Assembly: GCA_031260605.1 (NCBI GenBank)
Contig: JAISLF010000073.1
Location: 1-40,348, forward strand
Direction: 5' to 3'
Source: Oscillospiraceae bacterium
Lineage (GTDB): Bacteria; Bacillota; Clostridia; Oscillospirales; Oscillospiraceae
Length of the DNA stretch: 40,348 nt
The notes below the pieces were generated by a model that was not told the origin of the DNA, made no database searches, and saw only the letters and a list, made by a program, of their open reading frames with translations. Position 1 is the first letter of the stretch. Each line of letters begins with the position of its first letter. Below are positions 1-8,918 of this stretch, in pieces. A program made the translations under genes and the position numbers.

Positions 1-166
1 CTAAAGAAGTCGCCCCTTTTTGGTTACTTTTTCCGGCGAAGCGGAAAAAGTAACCGCCCGCCGCGCAGGCGCTTAGCTGCGCGAAGCTGCCAAGCTTCGC
101 CGCAATTACAAACATAGCAACCTGCGCCGCAGGTCTACGCTTGCACCATAGTAAAAGCAGAACCAA
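1..166 (-). repeat. Intergenic hairpin repeat, copy 1
   Basis: This segment recurs in inverted orientation at 16485-16648. It holds a perfect 14-bp inverted repeat (GGTTACTTTTTCCG at 22-35, its complement at 42-55, 6-nt loop), then a GC-rich stretch with GCCCGCCGCGCAGGCG, a GCGAAGCTTCGC palindrome and AATTACAAAC. Related, diverged copies lie at 17297-17420 and 17476-17584. The window begins inside this repeat, so the left edge may be an assembly break. No transposase is associated. Function unknown; it resembles non-autonomous palindromic intergenic repeats. Confidence 0.85.
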
Positions 167-188
167 AACGGCAAATCCCCAAAACAGC

Positions 189-286
189 GGGCGACCGGGA
201 CGGTCGCCCCTACACCGTGCGCCGTGGAGAATCCGCGCCGGAAGCCGGCAGCCGGCAAACCCCGGGCGGCAGCTTGCCGCCCCTAC
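189..286. repeat. Two short GC-rich palindromic modules
   Basis: Two hairpins with the same layout follow each other: GGGCGACC/GGTCGCCC (189-196 and 202-209) and GGGCGGCA/TGCCGCCC (264-271 and 275-282), each followed by CTAC. The second has identical arms at 16446-16464 in opposite orientation. They belong to the same dispersed intergenic repeat class as copy 1. The rest of 1-460 shows no believable gene: short open frames here are built from repeat sequence and lack family resemblance. Confidence 0.7.
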
Positions 287-462
287 ATACGCCGATAGTC
301 CCGGCAACAATCGCGTCCTCTACAGAAATGAAGCCCCGAAAAAAAGCAAAGAGCAAAGTCCCGACACAACAAACCGTCCGCCGCGACACAAAAACCCAAG
401 CCAAACATCGCGCCGCACGGCAAGCCCGGCCTTTTAATCACCTAAAAAACACCCGCGTCCAC

Positions 463-491
463 TTGACAAATCGCCATATTTTTGATATAAA
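463..491 (+). promoter_or_regulatory. Sigma-A-type promoter of the suf genes
   Basis: TTGACA at 463-468, a 17-bp spacer and TATAAA at 486-491. Transcription would begin at about 497-499, which is the ATG of the first gene, so the mRNA may be leaderless. A second TATAAT at 492-497 has no -35 at a usual distance. Confidence 0.65.
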
Positions 492-497
492 TATAAT

Positions 498-1547
498 ATG
501 CATTTAGAGACAAAAATCAATAGCCTGCCTGTTCAGACGTTTTCGCGCCTTTCGGTTAACGGAAATGAGCACGACATCATTGTGCCGAAGCTGCAAAAAC
601 AGGCTGTAAATACAAGCAAACTGCCGGAGGGTGTGCTTCACGCGCATGAGTCCGTGCTGAAATGTGCGGAGTTTTCCTCCGCGATGTCCGAGGATTTGGC
701 TGTGCTGATACAGGCAAACGCCTCCGCAGGACTGTCCTGCCGCGTGCCTAAGGGTTCGGCAGTGCACGTTCCGGTCGAACAGGAGTTTGACGCGGCGAAA
801 ACGCCTGTAGTCAGCAACGTGATTTACGCGGAGGCGAGTGCGCGCATTTCCGTTCTGCTCGTGTATTCCGGAAAGTGTGAAACATCCTTTTTCTCCACGC
901 GTGTTTTGGCGGAAAACTGTGCTGAGGTGTCCGTCACCGAGGTGTTTTTGTCCGAGGGTACGGTTTACGGAGACTTCCAGTCTGTACTCGGCAATTCAGC
1001 GGTTCTGCGGCACAACAGAATCGTTATGGGCACGGGAGACAGGTACCTCGGCAGCTTTAACCGCCTTTCGGGAAGCGATTGTGAGGCAAAATCCGAGATT
1101 TTTTATCTCTGCGCAGACAGCGTGTGCGACTTTAACTGTATAAACCGCCACTTTGCGGCGAATTCTAAGTCTGAACTGCTGGCGTCCGGTGTGCTTTTGG
1201 GCGACGCGGAAAAGAATTTTCGTGGGACGCTTGATTTTCAGCCCGGCTCACGCGGGAGCGTCGGTGCGGAGAGTGAAAACGTACTGATTCTGTCTGATAA
1301 CGCAAAAAACCGCTCCTGTCCGCTTGTACTGTGCGGAGAGGAGGACGTGGACGGCTCGCATTCCGTTTCCGTCGGTAAAATAGACGCGGCAAAGCTCTAT
1401 TATATGCAGACGCGCGGTCTTTCCGAAACGGAAATAAGGACGCTCGTGTCGCTTGGAATGCTGCAAAGCGCACTGTCAAGTGTTGCAAACGAAAAGCTTG
1501 AAGAAAAGCTTAAAGAAACGGCGAGAGCCAAAATCATCTGCGCGTAA
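498..1547 (+). CDS. sufD: SufB/SufD-family Fe-S cluster assembly protein (SufD-like)
   Basis: The 349-residue product belongs to the SufBD beta-helix family, which forms the scaffold complex with the SufC ATPase. The diagnostic part is the C-terminal half: LLGDAEKNFRGTLDF, then GEEDVDGSHSVSVGKID, where SufD proteins carry a conserved His, then YYMQTRGLSETEIRTLV. The N-terminus (INSLPVQTFSRLSVN) matches the usual SufD opening, which supports the ATG at 498 although no Shine-Dalgarno sequence precedes it. The family usually sits with sufC and sufB; neither is in this window, and the gene directly upstream is replaced by repeats. sufS follows after 55 bp. Assignment to SufD rather than SufB rests on its short length and position and is less sure than the family call. 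Confidence 0.85.
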   Translation: MHLETKINSLPVQTFSRLSVNGNEHDIIVPKLQKQAVNTSKLPEGVLHAHESVLKCAEFSSAMSEDLAVLIQANASAGLSCRVPKGSAVHVPVEQEFDAAKTPVVSNVIYAEASARISVLLVYSGKCETSFFSTRVLAENCAEVSVTEVFLSEGTVYGDFQSVLGNSAVLRHNRIVMGTGDRYLGSFNRLSGSDCEAKSEIFYLCADSVCDFNCINRHFAANSKSELLASGVLLGDAEKNFRGTLDFQPGSRGSVGAESENVLILSDNAKNRSCPLVLCGEEDVDGSHSVSVGKIDAAKLYYMQTRGLSETEIRTLVSLGMLQSALSSVANEKLEEKLKETARAKIICA

Positions 1548-1602
1548 GACCCGAAACACGGGAAACAGCGCTTACATAAACAAATGAGGAACATAAAACC
1601 GA

Positions 1603-2841
1603 ATGAATCGTCAGGATTTTCCGACTACAGCTTTAACAGAAAACGACTACCCGATACGATATTTTGACTCGGGGGCGACGTCACTGCGCCCGTCAGCGGT
1701 ACTTTCCGCAATTGAGCGCAGCAGCATACACAACAACGCAAACCCGCACCGCGGCATATACACGCTGAGTGTGCGCGCAACACAGGAATATGAGGATGCG
1801 CGGCGCACTGTTGCGGAATTCATAAATGCTGAAACCGAAGAGATCATCTTCACACGAAACGCAACAGAAAGCCTGAACTTAATTGCCTTTACACTACCCC
1901 CGGTTCTTTTTCAGGACAAGACAAAAAACAACATTGTAATCCCGATTTCCGAGCACCACTCGAATTTTGTCCCGTGGCAGCGCTTTGTTAAATCCAACGG
2001 CTACGAGCTGCGTTTTTTATACTGCGACAAGCAAACCGGAGACATTCCGGACTCCGAAATTGAAGCGAAGATTGACGAGGGAACAGCTATCGTTTCGTTC
2101 GCGACGGTGTCGAATGTGCTGGGCGTGCACCTTCCTGTTGAGAAGCTCACGCAAAAAGCGCACAGTGTCGGCGCCGTTGTCATACTCGACGCGGCGCAGA
2201 GCGTTGCGCACGAGCAGCTTGACGTAAAGGCGCTGGACTGCGATTTGGCTGTTTTTTCGGGTCACAAGATGTACGGGCCGTTCGGAATCGGCGTTCTGTA
2301 CGGCAAGAAAGAGCTGCTGGACAAAATGCCGCCGTTTTTAACAGGCGGAGATATGATAGACGATGTTACGGAGACGCTTACGACATATTCGCCCGTGCCG
2401 TACAAGTTTGAGGCGGGGACGCAAAACGTAACCGGCGCGGCAGGACTCGCAGAAGCCGTGCGGTACATCAAGAACCTCGGATATGACGCGATTGCGGAAG
2501 AGGAAAACGCCGTTTTGCAATACCTTACCGAGGAGCTGGAAAAGCTTCCGTTTGTTACGCTGACGATTCCGAGCCCGACTGTGCCGCGCGCAAGCGTTGT
2601 TTCCTTTTCGATGGACGACGTTCACCCGCACGACGCGGCGACGGTTCTGTCCGAATACGGAGTTTGTGTGCGTGCGGGAAAGCACTGCGCCCACCCGCTT
2701 CTGGACTATCTCGGAGTGCCGTTTCGGGCGACGCTTCGGGCAAGTCTCGGTGTTTACAACGACACATCTGATGTTGACGCGCTCATTCACGCGCTGAAAG
2801 AAACCTATGCATTCCTGACGAAAACGTCAAAGCCTGTTTAA
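1603..2841 (+). CDS. sufS: Cysteine desulfurase SufS (class V aminotransferase)
   Basis: A 412-residue PLP enzyme that takes sulfur from cysteine and passes it on as persulfide for Fe-S assembly. Visible catalytic features are SEHHSN with the substrate-site histidines (about 117-121), the PLP lysine K222 in FSGHKMYGP, and the persulfide cysteine C362 in RAGKHCAHPL, in the short-loop arrangement of group II (SufS) enzymes. The start follows GAGGA at 1586-1590. Only 5 bp separate it from the SufU gene, the usual partner that accepts the sulfur. Confidence 0.95.
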   Translation: MNRQDFPTTALTENDYPIRYFDSGATSLRPSAVLSAIERSSIHNNANPHRGIYTLSVRATQEYEDARRTVAEFINAETEEIIFTRNATESLNLIAFTLPPVLFQDKTKNNIVIPISEHHSNFVPWQRFVKSNGYELRFLYCDKQTGDIPDSEIEAKIDEGTAIVSFATVSNVLGVHLPVEKLTQKAHSVGAVVILDAAQSVAHEQLDVKALDCDLAVFSGHKMYGPFGIGVLYGKKELLDKMPPFLTGGDMIDDVTETLTTYSPVPYKFEAGTQNVTGAAGLAEAVRYIKNLGYDAIAEEENAVLQYLTEELEKLPFVTLTIPSPTVPRASVVSFSMDDVHPHDAATVLSEYGVCVRAGKHCAHPLLDYLGVPFRATLRASLGVYNDTSDVDALIHALKETYAFLTKTSKPV

Positions 2842-2846
2842 TCTCT

Positions 2847-3299
2847 ATGTCAATTAATTCTGTATACACACAAATCATAACCGACGCGGCGCGGGACAAG
2901 ACAAACCGCCGCGAAATTCCCGGCGCACAGTTTACGCTGTCCGGAGTAAACCCCTCCTGCGGGGACGAAATTGCGGTTCAGCTTGAGCTTGACACGCAGG
3001 AATCCTACGCGTCGCTTGCCGAGGTGCCGGACGATGTTGTCATCACGGACTGCTCGTATCTCGGGCAGGGGTGCGCAATTTCGCAGGCATCAGCAGCCTT
3101 TTTAGCGGAGCTTTTGACCGGGAAAACGGTAGGGCAGGCAAGAGAGCTGAGGGACACGTTTTTAGGTATGATAAAGGGCAGTGTTACAGACGAGGAGGCG
3201 CTCGATAAGCTTGAGGACGCGCAGGCGCTTGCGGGCGTCGCGAAAATGCCCGCGCGGGTTAAGTGCGCAACGCTTGCCTGGCACACGCTGAGCGAATAA
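2847..3299 (+). CDS. sufU: SufU-type Fe-S scaffold / sulfurtransferase
   Basis: A 150-residue IscU/SufU-family protein. All expected ligands are present: C38 and D40 in NPSCGDEI, C76 in GQGCAIS, and C140 in RVKCATLAWHTL. In Firmicutes, SufU binds zinc and accepts persulfide sulfur from SufS. The insert between the second and third cysteines (about 85-125) is the SufU-specific region. The start lies 5 bp after the sufS stop with no clear ribosome binding site, so translation is probably coupled. It is the last gene before a strong terminator. Confidence 0.93.
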   Translation: MSINSVYTQIITDAARDKTNRREIPGAQFTLSGVNPSCGDEIAVQLELDTQESYASLAEVPDDVVITDCSYLGQGCAISQASAAFLAELLTGKTVGQARELRDTFLGMIKGSVTDEEALDKLEDAQALAGVAKMPARVKCATLAWHTLSE

Positions 3300-3327
3300 C
3301 CTGCACGGCGGCTGAAACTGTATAATT

Positions 3328-3365
3328 AAAAGCGCGTTTTCTGCGAAGAAAACGCGCTTTTTTTA
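3328..3365. terminator. Intrinsic terminator between suf genes and DUF2156 gene
   Basis: A 14-bp perfect stem (3328-3341 with 3348-3361, loop TGCGAA) runs into a T-tract on the + strand. The A-rich left flank gives a weaker T-tract on the - strand, so it could serve both converging units. Confidence 0.9.
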
Positions 3366-3397
3366 TTTATTGTTTGCCGCACACTTCGCAGCTGCCG

Positions 3398-4300
3398 CTA
3401 CAGCGGGCAATCAATGCTGTGCTTTTTCAGCAGGGCACACGGGAAATACGATTCCTTAGACGCGCGCAGTCCGGGAACGCCGTCGTCCTCCTCGCGATTG
3501 ACGAACGCTATGCCGGGTCCGGCGGATCGCACGTATTCCCGCACGAGAATTTGGTACGCGCCGACAATTTCTGTACTTGCCTTTTCGGTGTGTACATACA
3601 GCGTGTCGCCGCCTGTTTCGCCGAGGGCTACGCCGGCAGCCTGACCCTCAACATAAAGTATAATGCCTGAAAACCCGTATGTTTCGAGGTTGTTTAGCAC
3701 ATCTACCGACATTCTTGTGCCCTCTGTATAGGCGGGATAGTCCTCTTTCGGGTTCGCAGCAAAATCCGCCTCGATAAAGGCGATTGCGTCCGCTGTATTT
3801 GCCGCGGTTATCGTTTCTGCGCGCCAGTCGGGATACAGCGCGAGGAACCTGTTGATATGGTTGCGCTTTTTGGAGTATTTGCGCCCTGCGAATTCGCGCA
3901 GATCCTCTGCCGCGTACAGATAGTCATACCAGGCGGGGTCGGTTGTTACGACGCCGTTCGGGCAAACCGCAAGCACCTCCCGCAATGCCGCGTCGGAAAC
4001 GGACGTAAGCAGAAGCGGCTCACCGATACTTGCCGTATAGGCTTTCAGCCGCCTGATATTGTCCGCAAGGCTGACTCCGCCCATCGGCGTTGAGTACGTT
4101 ATTCGCGCGGTGTTTTCAAGCCGCGAGCGCATAAAAAGAGCACCGTATTCCACACAGAACTCAATGTTGTACAGCTCACGCCATAAAAGCGGACTGCCGA
4201 AGGAGTACTCACACAATCTGCCGTATTCCTCATCGTCTACCGAAGAAAAATACGGCCGGAGTATTTCCGCATCCGAAAGCTCTAATCTTGAGAATTTCAC
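3398..4300 (-). CDS. DUF2156 / phosphatidylglycerol lysyltransferase C-terminal-domain protein
   Basis: A 300-residue soluble protein resembling the C-terminal GNAT-like half of MprF (LPG_synthase_C, formerly DUF2156), without the membrane flippase half. Recognisable stretches are EYSFGSPLLWR near residue 33, RKYSKKRNHINRFL around 140 and a C-terminal GNAT-like part with FVNREEDDGVPGLRASKESYFP. In MprF this domain transfers an amino acid from aminoacyl-tRNA to phosphatidylglycerol; many stand-alone members have no proven role. The start is GTG, overlapping the pgsA stop as GTGA, with AAGGAGG just upstream, so the two are translationally coupled. As PgsA makes the precursor of phosphatidylglycerol, a lipid-linked role is plausible but inferred. 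Confidence 0.8.
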   Translation of the reverse strand: MKFSRLELSDAEILRPYFSSVDDEEYGRLCEYSFGSPLLWRELYNIEFCVEYGALFMRSRLENTARITYSTPMGGVSLADNIRRLKAYTASIGEPLLLTSVSDAALREVLAVCPNGVVTTDPAWYDYLYAAEDLREFAGRKYSKKRNHINRFLALYPDWRAETITAANTADAIAFIEADFAANPKEDYPAYTEGTRMSVDVLNNLETYGFSGIILYVEGQAAGVALGETGGDTLYVHTEKASTEIVGAYQILVREYVRSAGPGIAFVNREEDDGVPGLRASKESYFPCALLKKHSIDCPL

Positions 4301-4827
4301 GAAATTGCCGCCTCCTTAAAGACCAGGCGGTTTCTTATAAAGTATTCCGCGCCGGAATAAACGGTCGTCACTAAAATAACACACCATACTACAATCTGAA
4401 ACCAATCGGGTATCGGCAAAAATAAAATAATCAGACCAACCATAGTTGAGGCGGTCTTTATCTTACCGGATTTTGCGGCGGCAATAACAACGCCTTTCGG
4501 CGCCGCGACAAGCCGCAGGGCTGTCACCGCAAACTCACGCGTTATAACCGCAACTGCGACCCACACGGGAATAACGCCCGCGCCGACAAACCAGGTAATC
4601 GCCGAAAAAACAAGCACCTTGTCGGCAAGTGGATCCATAAACTTGCCGAAATCCGTGACCTGATTGTATTTTCTGGCGATGTGTCCGTCTACAAAATCGG
4701 AGATTGACGCAATCGCGAACACTGCGGCGGCGGCATAAGAGGCGCCGCGAAAGTTAAGGTAAAGCAGTACAAGAAAAACAGGAATAAGCGCCGCGCGAAG
4801 AAGCGTTATTTTATTTGCAGTAGTCAA
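4297..4827 (-). CDS. pgsA: CDP-diacylglycerol-glycerol-3-phosphate 3-phosphatidyltransferase
   Basis: A 176-residue membrane enzyme that makes phosphatidylglycerophosphate, the precursor of phosphatidylglycerol. The complete CDP-alcohol phosphotransferase signature D-x2-DG-x2-AR-x8-G-x3-D-x3-D is seen in the segment that begins SDFVDGHIAR and ends GKFMDPLAD. Several hydrophobic helices flank it. The start is TTG, chosen because AAGAGG lies 7 bp upstream and the next residues (TTANKITLLR) match the family opening. It lies 97 bp downstream of rimO, a neighbourhood common in Firmicutes. Confidence 0.95.
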   Translation of the reverse strand: MTTANKITLLRAALIPVFLVLLYLNFRGASYAAAAVFAIASISDFVDGHIARKYNQVTDFGKFMDPLADKVLVFSAITWFVGAGVIPVWVAVAVITREFAVTALRLVAAPKGVVIAAAKSGKIKTASTMVGLIILFLPIPDWFQIVVWCVILVTTVYSGAEYFIRNRLVFKEAAIS

Positions 4828-4924
4828 ATTGTAACCTCTTACTTGTTGTAAGTAAAGAACCGATATAATTAAATATTCCGAACAGTGCAGTGGGCGGCTG
4901 AAGCTTACACCTCCGCGCCTTCAT

Positions 4925-6268
4925 CTACAGCACCCGAACAGTCTCGGCGAAAAGAATTCCGCCGTCGTTTTTCGTAATTAACACCTCGGCAAAGTCGCCG
5001 GGGGAAAGCGCATTTTCCGACGAGACGTAAATGTACCCGTCCACCTCCGGAGCCTCGGCGTATGAGCGCGCGAGATACAGCCCGTCCTCACACTCTTCGA
5101 TAATCACCGTTTCTGTCTGACCGACGCGCCCCTCGTGGAAGCTGCCGGTGACCGCGTCCTGCAGGCGCTCAATCGCTTCCTTGCGGCGGCGCGCGGTGTA
5201 CGGGGCGGGGGCCTTCATCAAGCTGCTTTCCGTGCCCTCCTCGGGAGAGTATTGAAACACGCCCGCGTGCTCTAACTTTGCCAGACGCACAAAGCTCAGC
5301 AGCTCCTCAAATTCCTGCCGCTGCTCATACGGCAGCCCCGTTATAAAGCTCGTCCTGATTACGGCTCGCGGCAGACGCGACCTGATTTCCTGTACAAGAT
5401 TATAGTGCGACGAGAAGTTGCCGACGCGCCGCATTTTTTTCAGCACCTTTGCCGAAACGTGCTGAAGCGGAATGTCAAAATAGGGCAACAGCTTTTCGCC
5501 CTCGCTAAATGTATCGAGAAGTCCGCGTGTGACAAGCTCCGGATACATATAGTGCACGCGAATCCAGCGCAGCTCCGTGATTTCGTTCAGGCGGCGCAGC
5601 AGTCTGTCAAGACTCGGGCGGCCGTAGAGGTCCTGACCGTATTTCGTCGTGTCCTGCGCTATCACAACAAGCTCGCGCACGCCGGATTTCGCGAGATTTT
5701 CTGCCTCGGCAACAATATCCTCAAGCTCGCGGGAGCGCATTTTGCCGCGAATCTGCGGTATTGCGCAAAAGGCGCACTTATTGTCGCACCCCTCGGCAAT
5801 CTTGATATACGCCCAAGCCGGGTTTTTGCCCAGGATTCTGCGCGGCGCGTTGTCGTCGTAGCTCTCCGGGGGAGAAAACCGCTCTGTCTGAGTGCCGTCC
5901 CCGGATAAAAGCCCATCCACAACCTCCGCAACCGCGCCGTAGCTGCCGACTCCTATACAGGCGTCCACCTCAGGAAGACCGGCGCGCAGCTCCGACTTAT
6001 ACCGCTCGGAAAGACAGCCCGCCGCGATGAGGTACTTCAGCTTGCCGGTAGTTTTAAGCTCCGACATCCGCAGTAGCTCGTCTATTGCCTCCTGCTTTGC
6101 GCTCTCGATAAAGCCGCAGGTGTTGACAATCACAACCTCAGCCTGTTCGGGGCACGAGGCCTCATCATACCCCGACGCAAACAGGATATGCGCCATCTGC
6201 TCGGAATTTACCTGATTTTTTGCACATCCGAGAGAAAGTATGTAGGTTTTGGGTTTGTGTTGGGACAT
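4925..6268 (-). CDS. rimO: Ribosomal protein S12 methylthiotransferase RimO
   Basis: A 447-residue radical-SAM enzyme that methylthiolates an aspartate of ribosomal protein S12. The UPF0004 domain carries C15 (LGCAKN), C51 (NTCGF) and C85 (AAGCLS), which bind the auxiliary cluster. The radical-SAM cluster cysteines C161, C165 and C168 lie in EGCDNKCAFC. A TRAM domain occupies the last 65 residues or so. LGCAKNQVNSE and the QIRGKMRSR context favour RimO over MiaB or MtaB. It starts 13 bp after recX. Confidence 0.95.
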   Translation of the reverse strand: MSQHKPKTYILSLGCAKNQVNSEQMAHILFASGYDEASCPEQAEVVIVNTCGFIESAKQEAIDELLRMSELKTTGKLKYLIAAGCLSERYKSELRAGLPEVDACIGVGSYGAVAEVVDGLLSGDGTQTERFSPPESYDDNAPRRILGKNPAWAYIKIAEGCDNKCAFCAIPQIRGKMRSRELEDIVAEAENLAKSGVRELVVIAQDTTKYGQDLYGRPSLDRLLRRLNEITELRWIRVHYMYPELVTRGLLDTFSEGEKLLPYFDIPLQHVSAKVLKKMRRVGNFSSHYNLVQEIRSRLPRAVIRTSFITGLPYEQRQEFEELLSFVRLAKLEHAGVFQYSPEEGTESSLMKAPAPYTARRRKEAIERLQDAVTGSFHEGRVGQTETVIIEECEDGLYLARSYAEAPEVDGYIYVSSENALSPGDFAEVLITKNDGGILFAETVRVL

Positions 6269-6281
6269 ATAACCGTAAAGC

Positions 6282-6824
6282 TTAAATAAGTAGTTTTTTC
6301 ATCGCGTGTTCAATTTCGTCCGACGAAAAGCCCCGGCGCAAAAGCCGCATACGCAGTGTTTGCCGCTCTTCAAAGCCGAGAGAAAACTCCTCGTCCTCAT
6401 CCTCGTTATCGGGGTGCATTCTGTCCAGCAGCTTGCGCAGGTATTTTTCGCACAGAATGCCGCCGTCCTCCTCGCCCTCGTTTGTGTCCAGCTCCTCATA
6501 GCTTTCCTGCGCGGTGTCTGAAAATTCGTTATACACGCCGCGGCGGCGCAGCTCAACGTCAATCCTCCGCCTGCCGTAGCCGCGATTTGCGTATGAGTGC
6601 GTCAGCTCCTCGGTGTATGCCTTGTCGTCCAGAAGAGACGCTTCACGCAGGCGGTCTATGACAGACTCCGCTGCCTCCTCCGAAAAGCCTTTTCGCAGCA
6701 TCTTCATTTTCAGCTCAAAGACGGACACGGCGCGGCTGTTAAGCACCCGCAGCGCGTATTTTTGACAGTATGCAGCCTCGTCCTCAGGTGAGGAAAAGGC
6801 GTATTTCAGCGGCTTAATATCCAA
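6282..6824 (-). CDS. recX: Regulatory protein RecX
   Basis: A 180-residue RecX-family protein, which binds the RecA filament and modulates its activity. The tandem three-helix repeats are visible: ALRVLNSRAVSVFELKMKM near the start, then RGYGRRRIDVELRRRGV, and a third near the C-terminus ending in RMRLLRRGFSSDEIEHAMKKL. An acidic insert (EELDTNEGEEDGG, about 115-128) is atypical. The start is TTG with AGGTG upstream. Its position 64 bp downstream of recA is the classical arrangement. Confidence 0.9.
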   Translation of the reverse strand: MDIKPLKYAFSSPEDEAAYCQKYALRVLNSRAVSVFELKMKMLRKGFSEEAAESVIDRLREASLLDDKAYTEELTHSYANRGYGRRRIDVELRRRGVYNEFSDTAQESYEELDTNEGEEDGGILCEKYLRKLLDRMHPDNEDEDEEFSLGFEERQTLRMRLLRRGFSSDEIEHAMKKLLI

Positions 6825-6888
6825 GTGCGCACCTAAAAGCTGTTTTACTGCACGGCAAAGCTGCCGCGTAAATCGTCAGACCCGCGAG

Positions 6889-8022
6889 CTATTCGCCGAA
6901 CTCGTCGTCGTAATCGAACTCTTCTTCTTCGTCCGCCGCAGCGGCCTTTGACTTGCCCTTACCCTTTGCGGGCGCGGCGGCGCCTGTTGATTCTCCGGTG
7001 CGCTCTTTTTCAATGGCAGCGTAAATGTCGCGCTCAAGCTGCTCGGCGACGTCCTTGTTTTCAAGCAAAAACTTCTTCGTTGCGTCTCTGCCCTGAAAGC
7101 GGTTTTCGTAAAGTGTGAGCCATGCGCCGGCCTTTTCGACAATGCCGAACTGAACGCCGATGTCCACCAGCTCGCCTGATTTGGAAATGCCCTCGCCGTA
7201 CATAATGTCAAACTCGGCGACCTTAAACGGCGGCGCGACCTTGTTTTTTACAATCTTTGCCTTAGTGTGGTTGCCGACAATTTCGGTTCCGTTTTTTATT
7301 GCCTCGCCCCGCCGCACGTCAATTCGCACGGAGGCAAAGTACTTCAGAGCCTTGCCGCCCGGCGTGGTTTCCGGGTTGCCGTACATAACGCCGATTTTCT
7401 CGCGCATTTGGTTAATGAAGATGACAATGCAGTTTGTGCGCGAGATTGACCCCGCAAGCCGCCGCAGAGACTGCGACATTAGCCGCGCGATAACGCCGAC
7501 GGAGGAATCTCCGATTTCGCCCTCAATTTCAGAGCGGGGAACAAGCGCCGCTACGGAGTCTATGACAACAACGTCAATTGCGCCGGAGCGGACAAGCGTG
7601 TCCGCAATCGCGAGAGCATCCTCACCGGTGCCGGGCTGTGCAATCAGCAGATTGTCTATATCAACGCCCAGTGCGCGGGCGTAGGCAGGCTCAAGCGCGT
7701 GCTCAACGTCGATAAACGCCGCCTCGCCGCCTGCCTTTTGCGCTTCGGCGACAACGTGCAGTGCAAGCGTTGTTTTACCCGAGCTTTCAGGTCCGTAAAT
7801 TTCAACAATTCTGCCGCGCGGAACGCCGCCTATACCGAGCGCAACGTCAAGCGACAGGGAACCCGTCGAGATTGCCTCAACATTAACGGCAAGATCGTCT
7901 CCAAGGCGCATTATTGAGCCTTTTCCGTAGGATTTTTCGATTTGTGACAGCGCTGTTTCAAGAGCGCGCTTTTTGTCCGTGGCAGGCGTTGCAAACGTCG
8001 TCGGCTTTTTCGGCTGTGCCAT
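6889..8022 (-). CDS. recA: Recombinase RecA
   Basis: A 377-residue RecA with the N-terminal helix ([19 protein letters not shown]), Walker A GPESSGKT at 77-84, Walker B around [10 protein letters not shown], the L2 region containing [20 protein letters not shown], and an Ala/Lys-rich linker leading to a strongly acidic tail ([13 protein letters not shown]). No intein interrupts it. AAGG lies 8-9 bp before the ATG. No clear LexA-type operator was recognised in the 38 bp upstream, so it may be read from the prmC promoter. Confidence 0.98.
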   Translation of the reverse strand: MAQPKKPTTFATPATDKKRALETALSQIEKSYGKGSIMRLGDDLAVNVEAISTGSLSLDVALGIGGVPRGRIVEIYGPESSGKTTLALHVVAEAQKAGGEAAFIDVEHALEPAYARALGVDIDNLLIAQPGTGEDALAIADTLVRSGAIDVVVIDSVAALVPRSEIEGEIGDSSVGVIARLMSQSLRRLAGSISRTNCIVIFINQMREKIGVMYGNPETTPGGKALKYFASVRIDVRRGEAIKNGTEIVGNHTKAKIVKNKVAPPFKVAEFDIMYGEGISKSGELVDIGVQFGIVEKAGAWLTLYENRFQGRDATKKFLLENKDVAEQLERDIYAAIEKERTGESTGAAAPAKGKGKSKAAAADEEEEFDYDDEFGE

Positions 8023-8060
8023 AACTAACCTTCTTGTGAATTAATATAGTTGTTACAAAT

Positions 8061-8912
8061 TTATTGATATGTTCCCGCAACAATGCGCGGTATTCCGGAT
8101 AAATCTTTCTTTATTGAAACGTCTGCAAAGCCCTCGCGGCGCAGAAGCTCCGCCACCTTACCCGCCTGGTCAAACCCGCACTCAAATGCCAGAAGTCCGC
8201 CGGGAAGCAGCTTGTCGTTCCAATTCACCGCGATATAGCGGTAGTAATCCAGCCCGTCAATGCCGCCGTCAAGCGCAAGTCCCGGCTCGAAATCCTTAAC
8301 AGAGCCGTCCAGCGCAGTCATATCCGCAGTTCTGATGTACGGCGGGTTGCAGAGTATCGCGTCAAACCCGCCCGGCTGCCCGGCAGGAGAGAACACGTCG
8401 CCGCGAGTGACCTCCGCGCGGTCTGACACGCTGTGCCGCGCGGCATTTTCGCGTGTTGCCGTAAGGGCTGTGTCCGAAATGTCGGCAAAGGTGCAGTGTG
8501 CGTTTTGACGCTCAAGCAAAAGCGTAATTCCTATACAGCCGGTGCCGCAGCAGAGGTCTAAGAAGCGAACGGGCTTGCCTGAAGCCGGGAATTGCGCAAG
8601 AACAAGCTCAACAAGACTTTCCGTGGCGGGGCGGGGGATAAGTACGCCGCGCGGCGTTACAAAGCTGTATCCGTAAAACTCGGCGGAGCCGATTATGTAA
8701 GCAAGCGGCTCACCCGAAACACGCCTTGCGGCCGCTTCGGCAATGCTGTCAACTACAGTAGCGTCAGTCTCATCGTTTCGGAGCTGTAAGAATTTTTCGG
8801 GTGAAAGCCCTGAAAAATGCGAGCAGATAACCCGCGCCTCTGTCTCCGCGCCGGATATTTCGGCCGTGCGTAATTGCGCGAGAACAGAGCGGTAGACTTC
8901 TAAAAGTGTCAA
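8061..8912 (-). CDS. prmC: Peptide chain release factor N5-glutamine methyltransferase
   Basis: A 283-residue SAM-dependent methyltransferase that modifies the GGQ glutamine of release factors. It has the N-terminal helical domain, the SAM-binding motif DLCCGTGCIGI at about 119-129, and the catalytic NPPY at 189-192. The start is TTG, placed 9 bp after AAGG, which overlaps the stop of the upstream membrane protein gene. Its usual partner prfA is not next to it here. Confidence 0.94.
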   Translation of the reverse strand: MTLLEVYRSVLAQLRTAEISGAETEARVICSHFSGLSPEKFLQLRNDETDATVVDSIAEAAARRVSGEPLAYIIGSAEFYGYSFVTPRGVLIPRPATESLVELVLAQFPASGKPVRFLDLCCGTGCIGITLLLERQNAHCTFADISDTALTATRENAARHSVSDRAEVTRGDVFSPAGQPGGFDAILCNPPYIRTADMTALDGSVKDFEPGLALDGGIDGLDYYRYIAVNWNDKLLPGGLLAFECGFDQAGKVAELLRREGFADVSIKKDLSGIPRIVAGTYQ

Positions 8913-8918
8913 AACGCG

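Noticed and set aside
141-507. Two Arg/Pro-rich open frames near the left edge
   Set aside because: Composed of repeat modules and running into the suf promoter; no coding signal.
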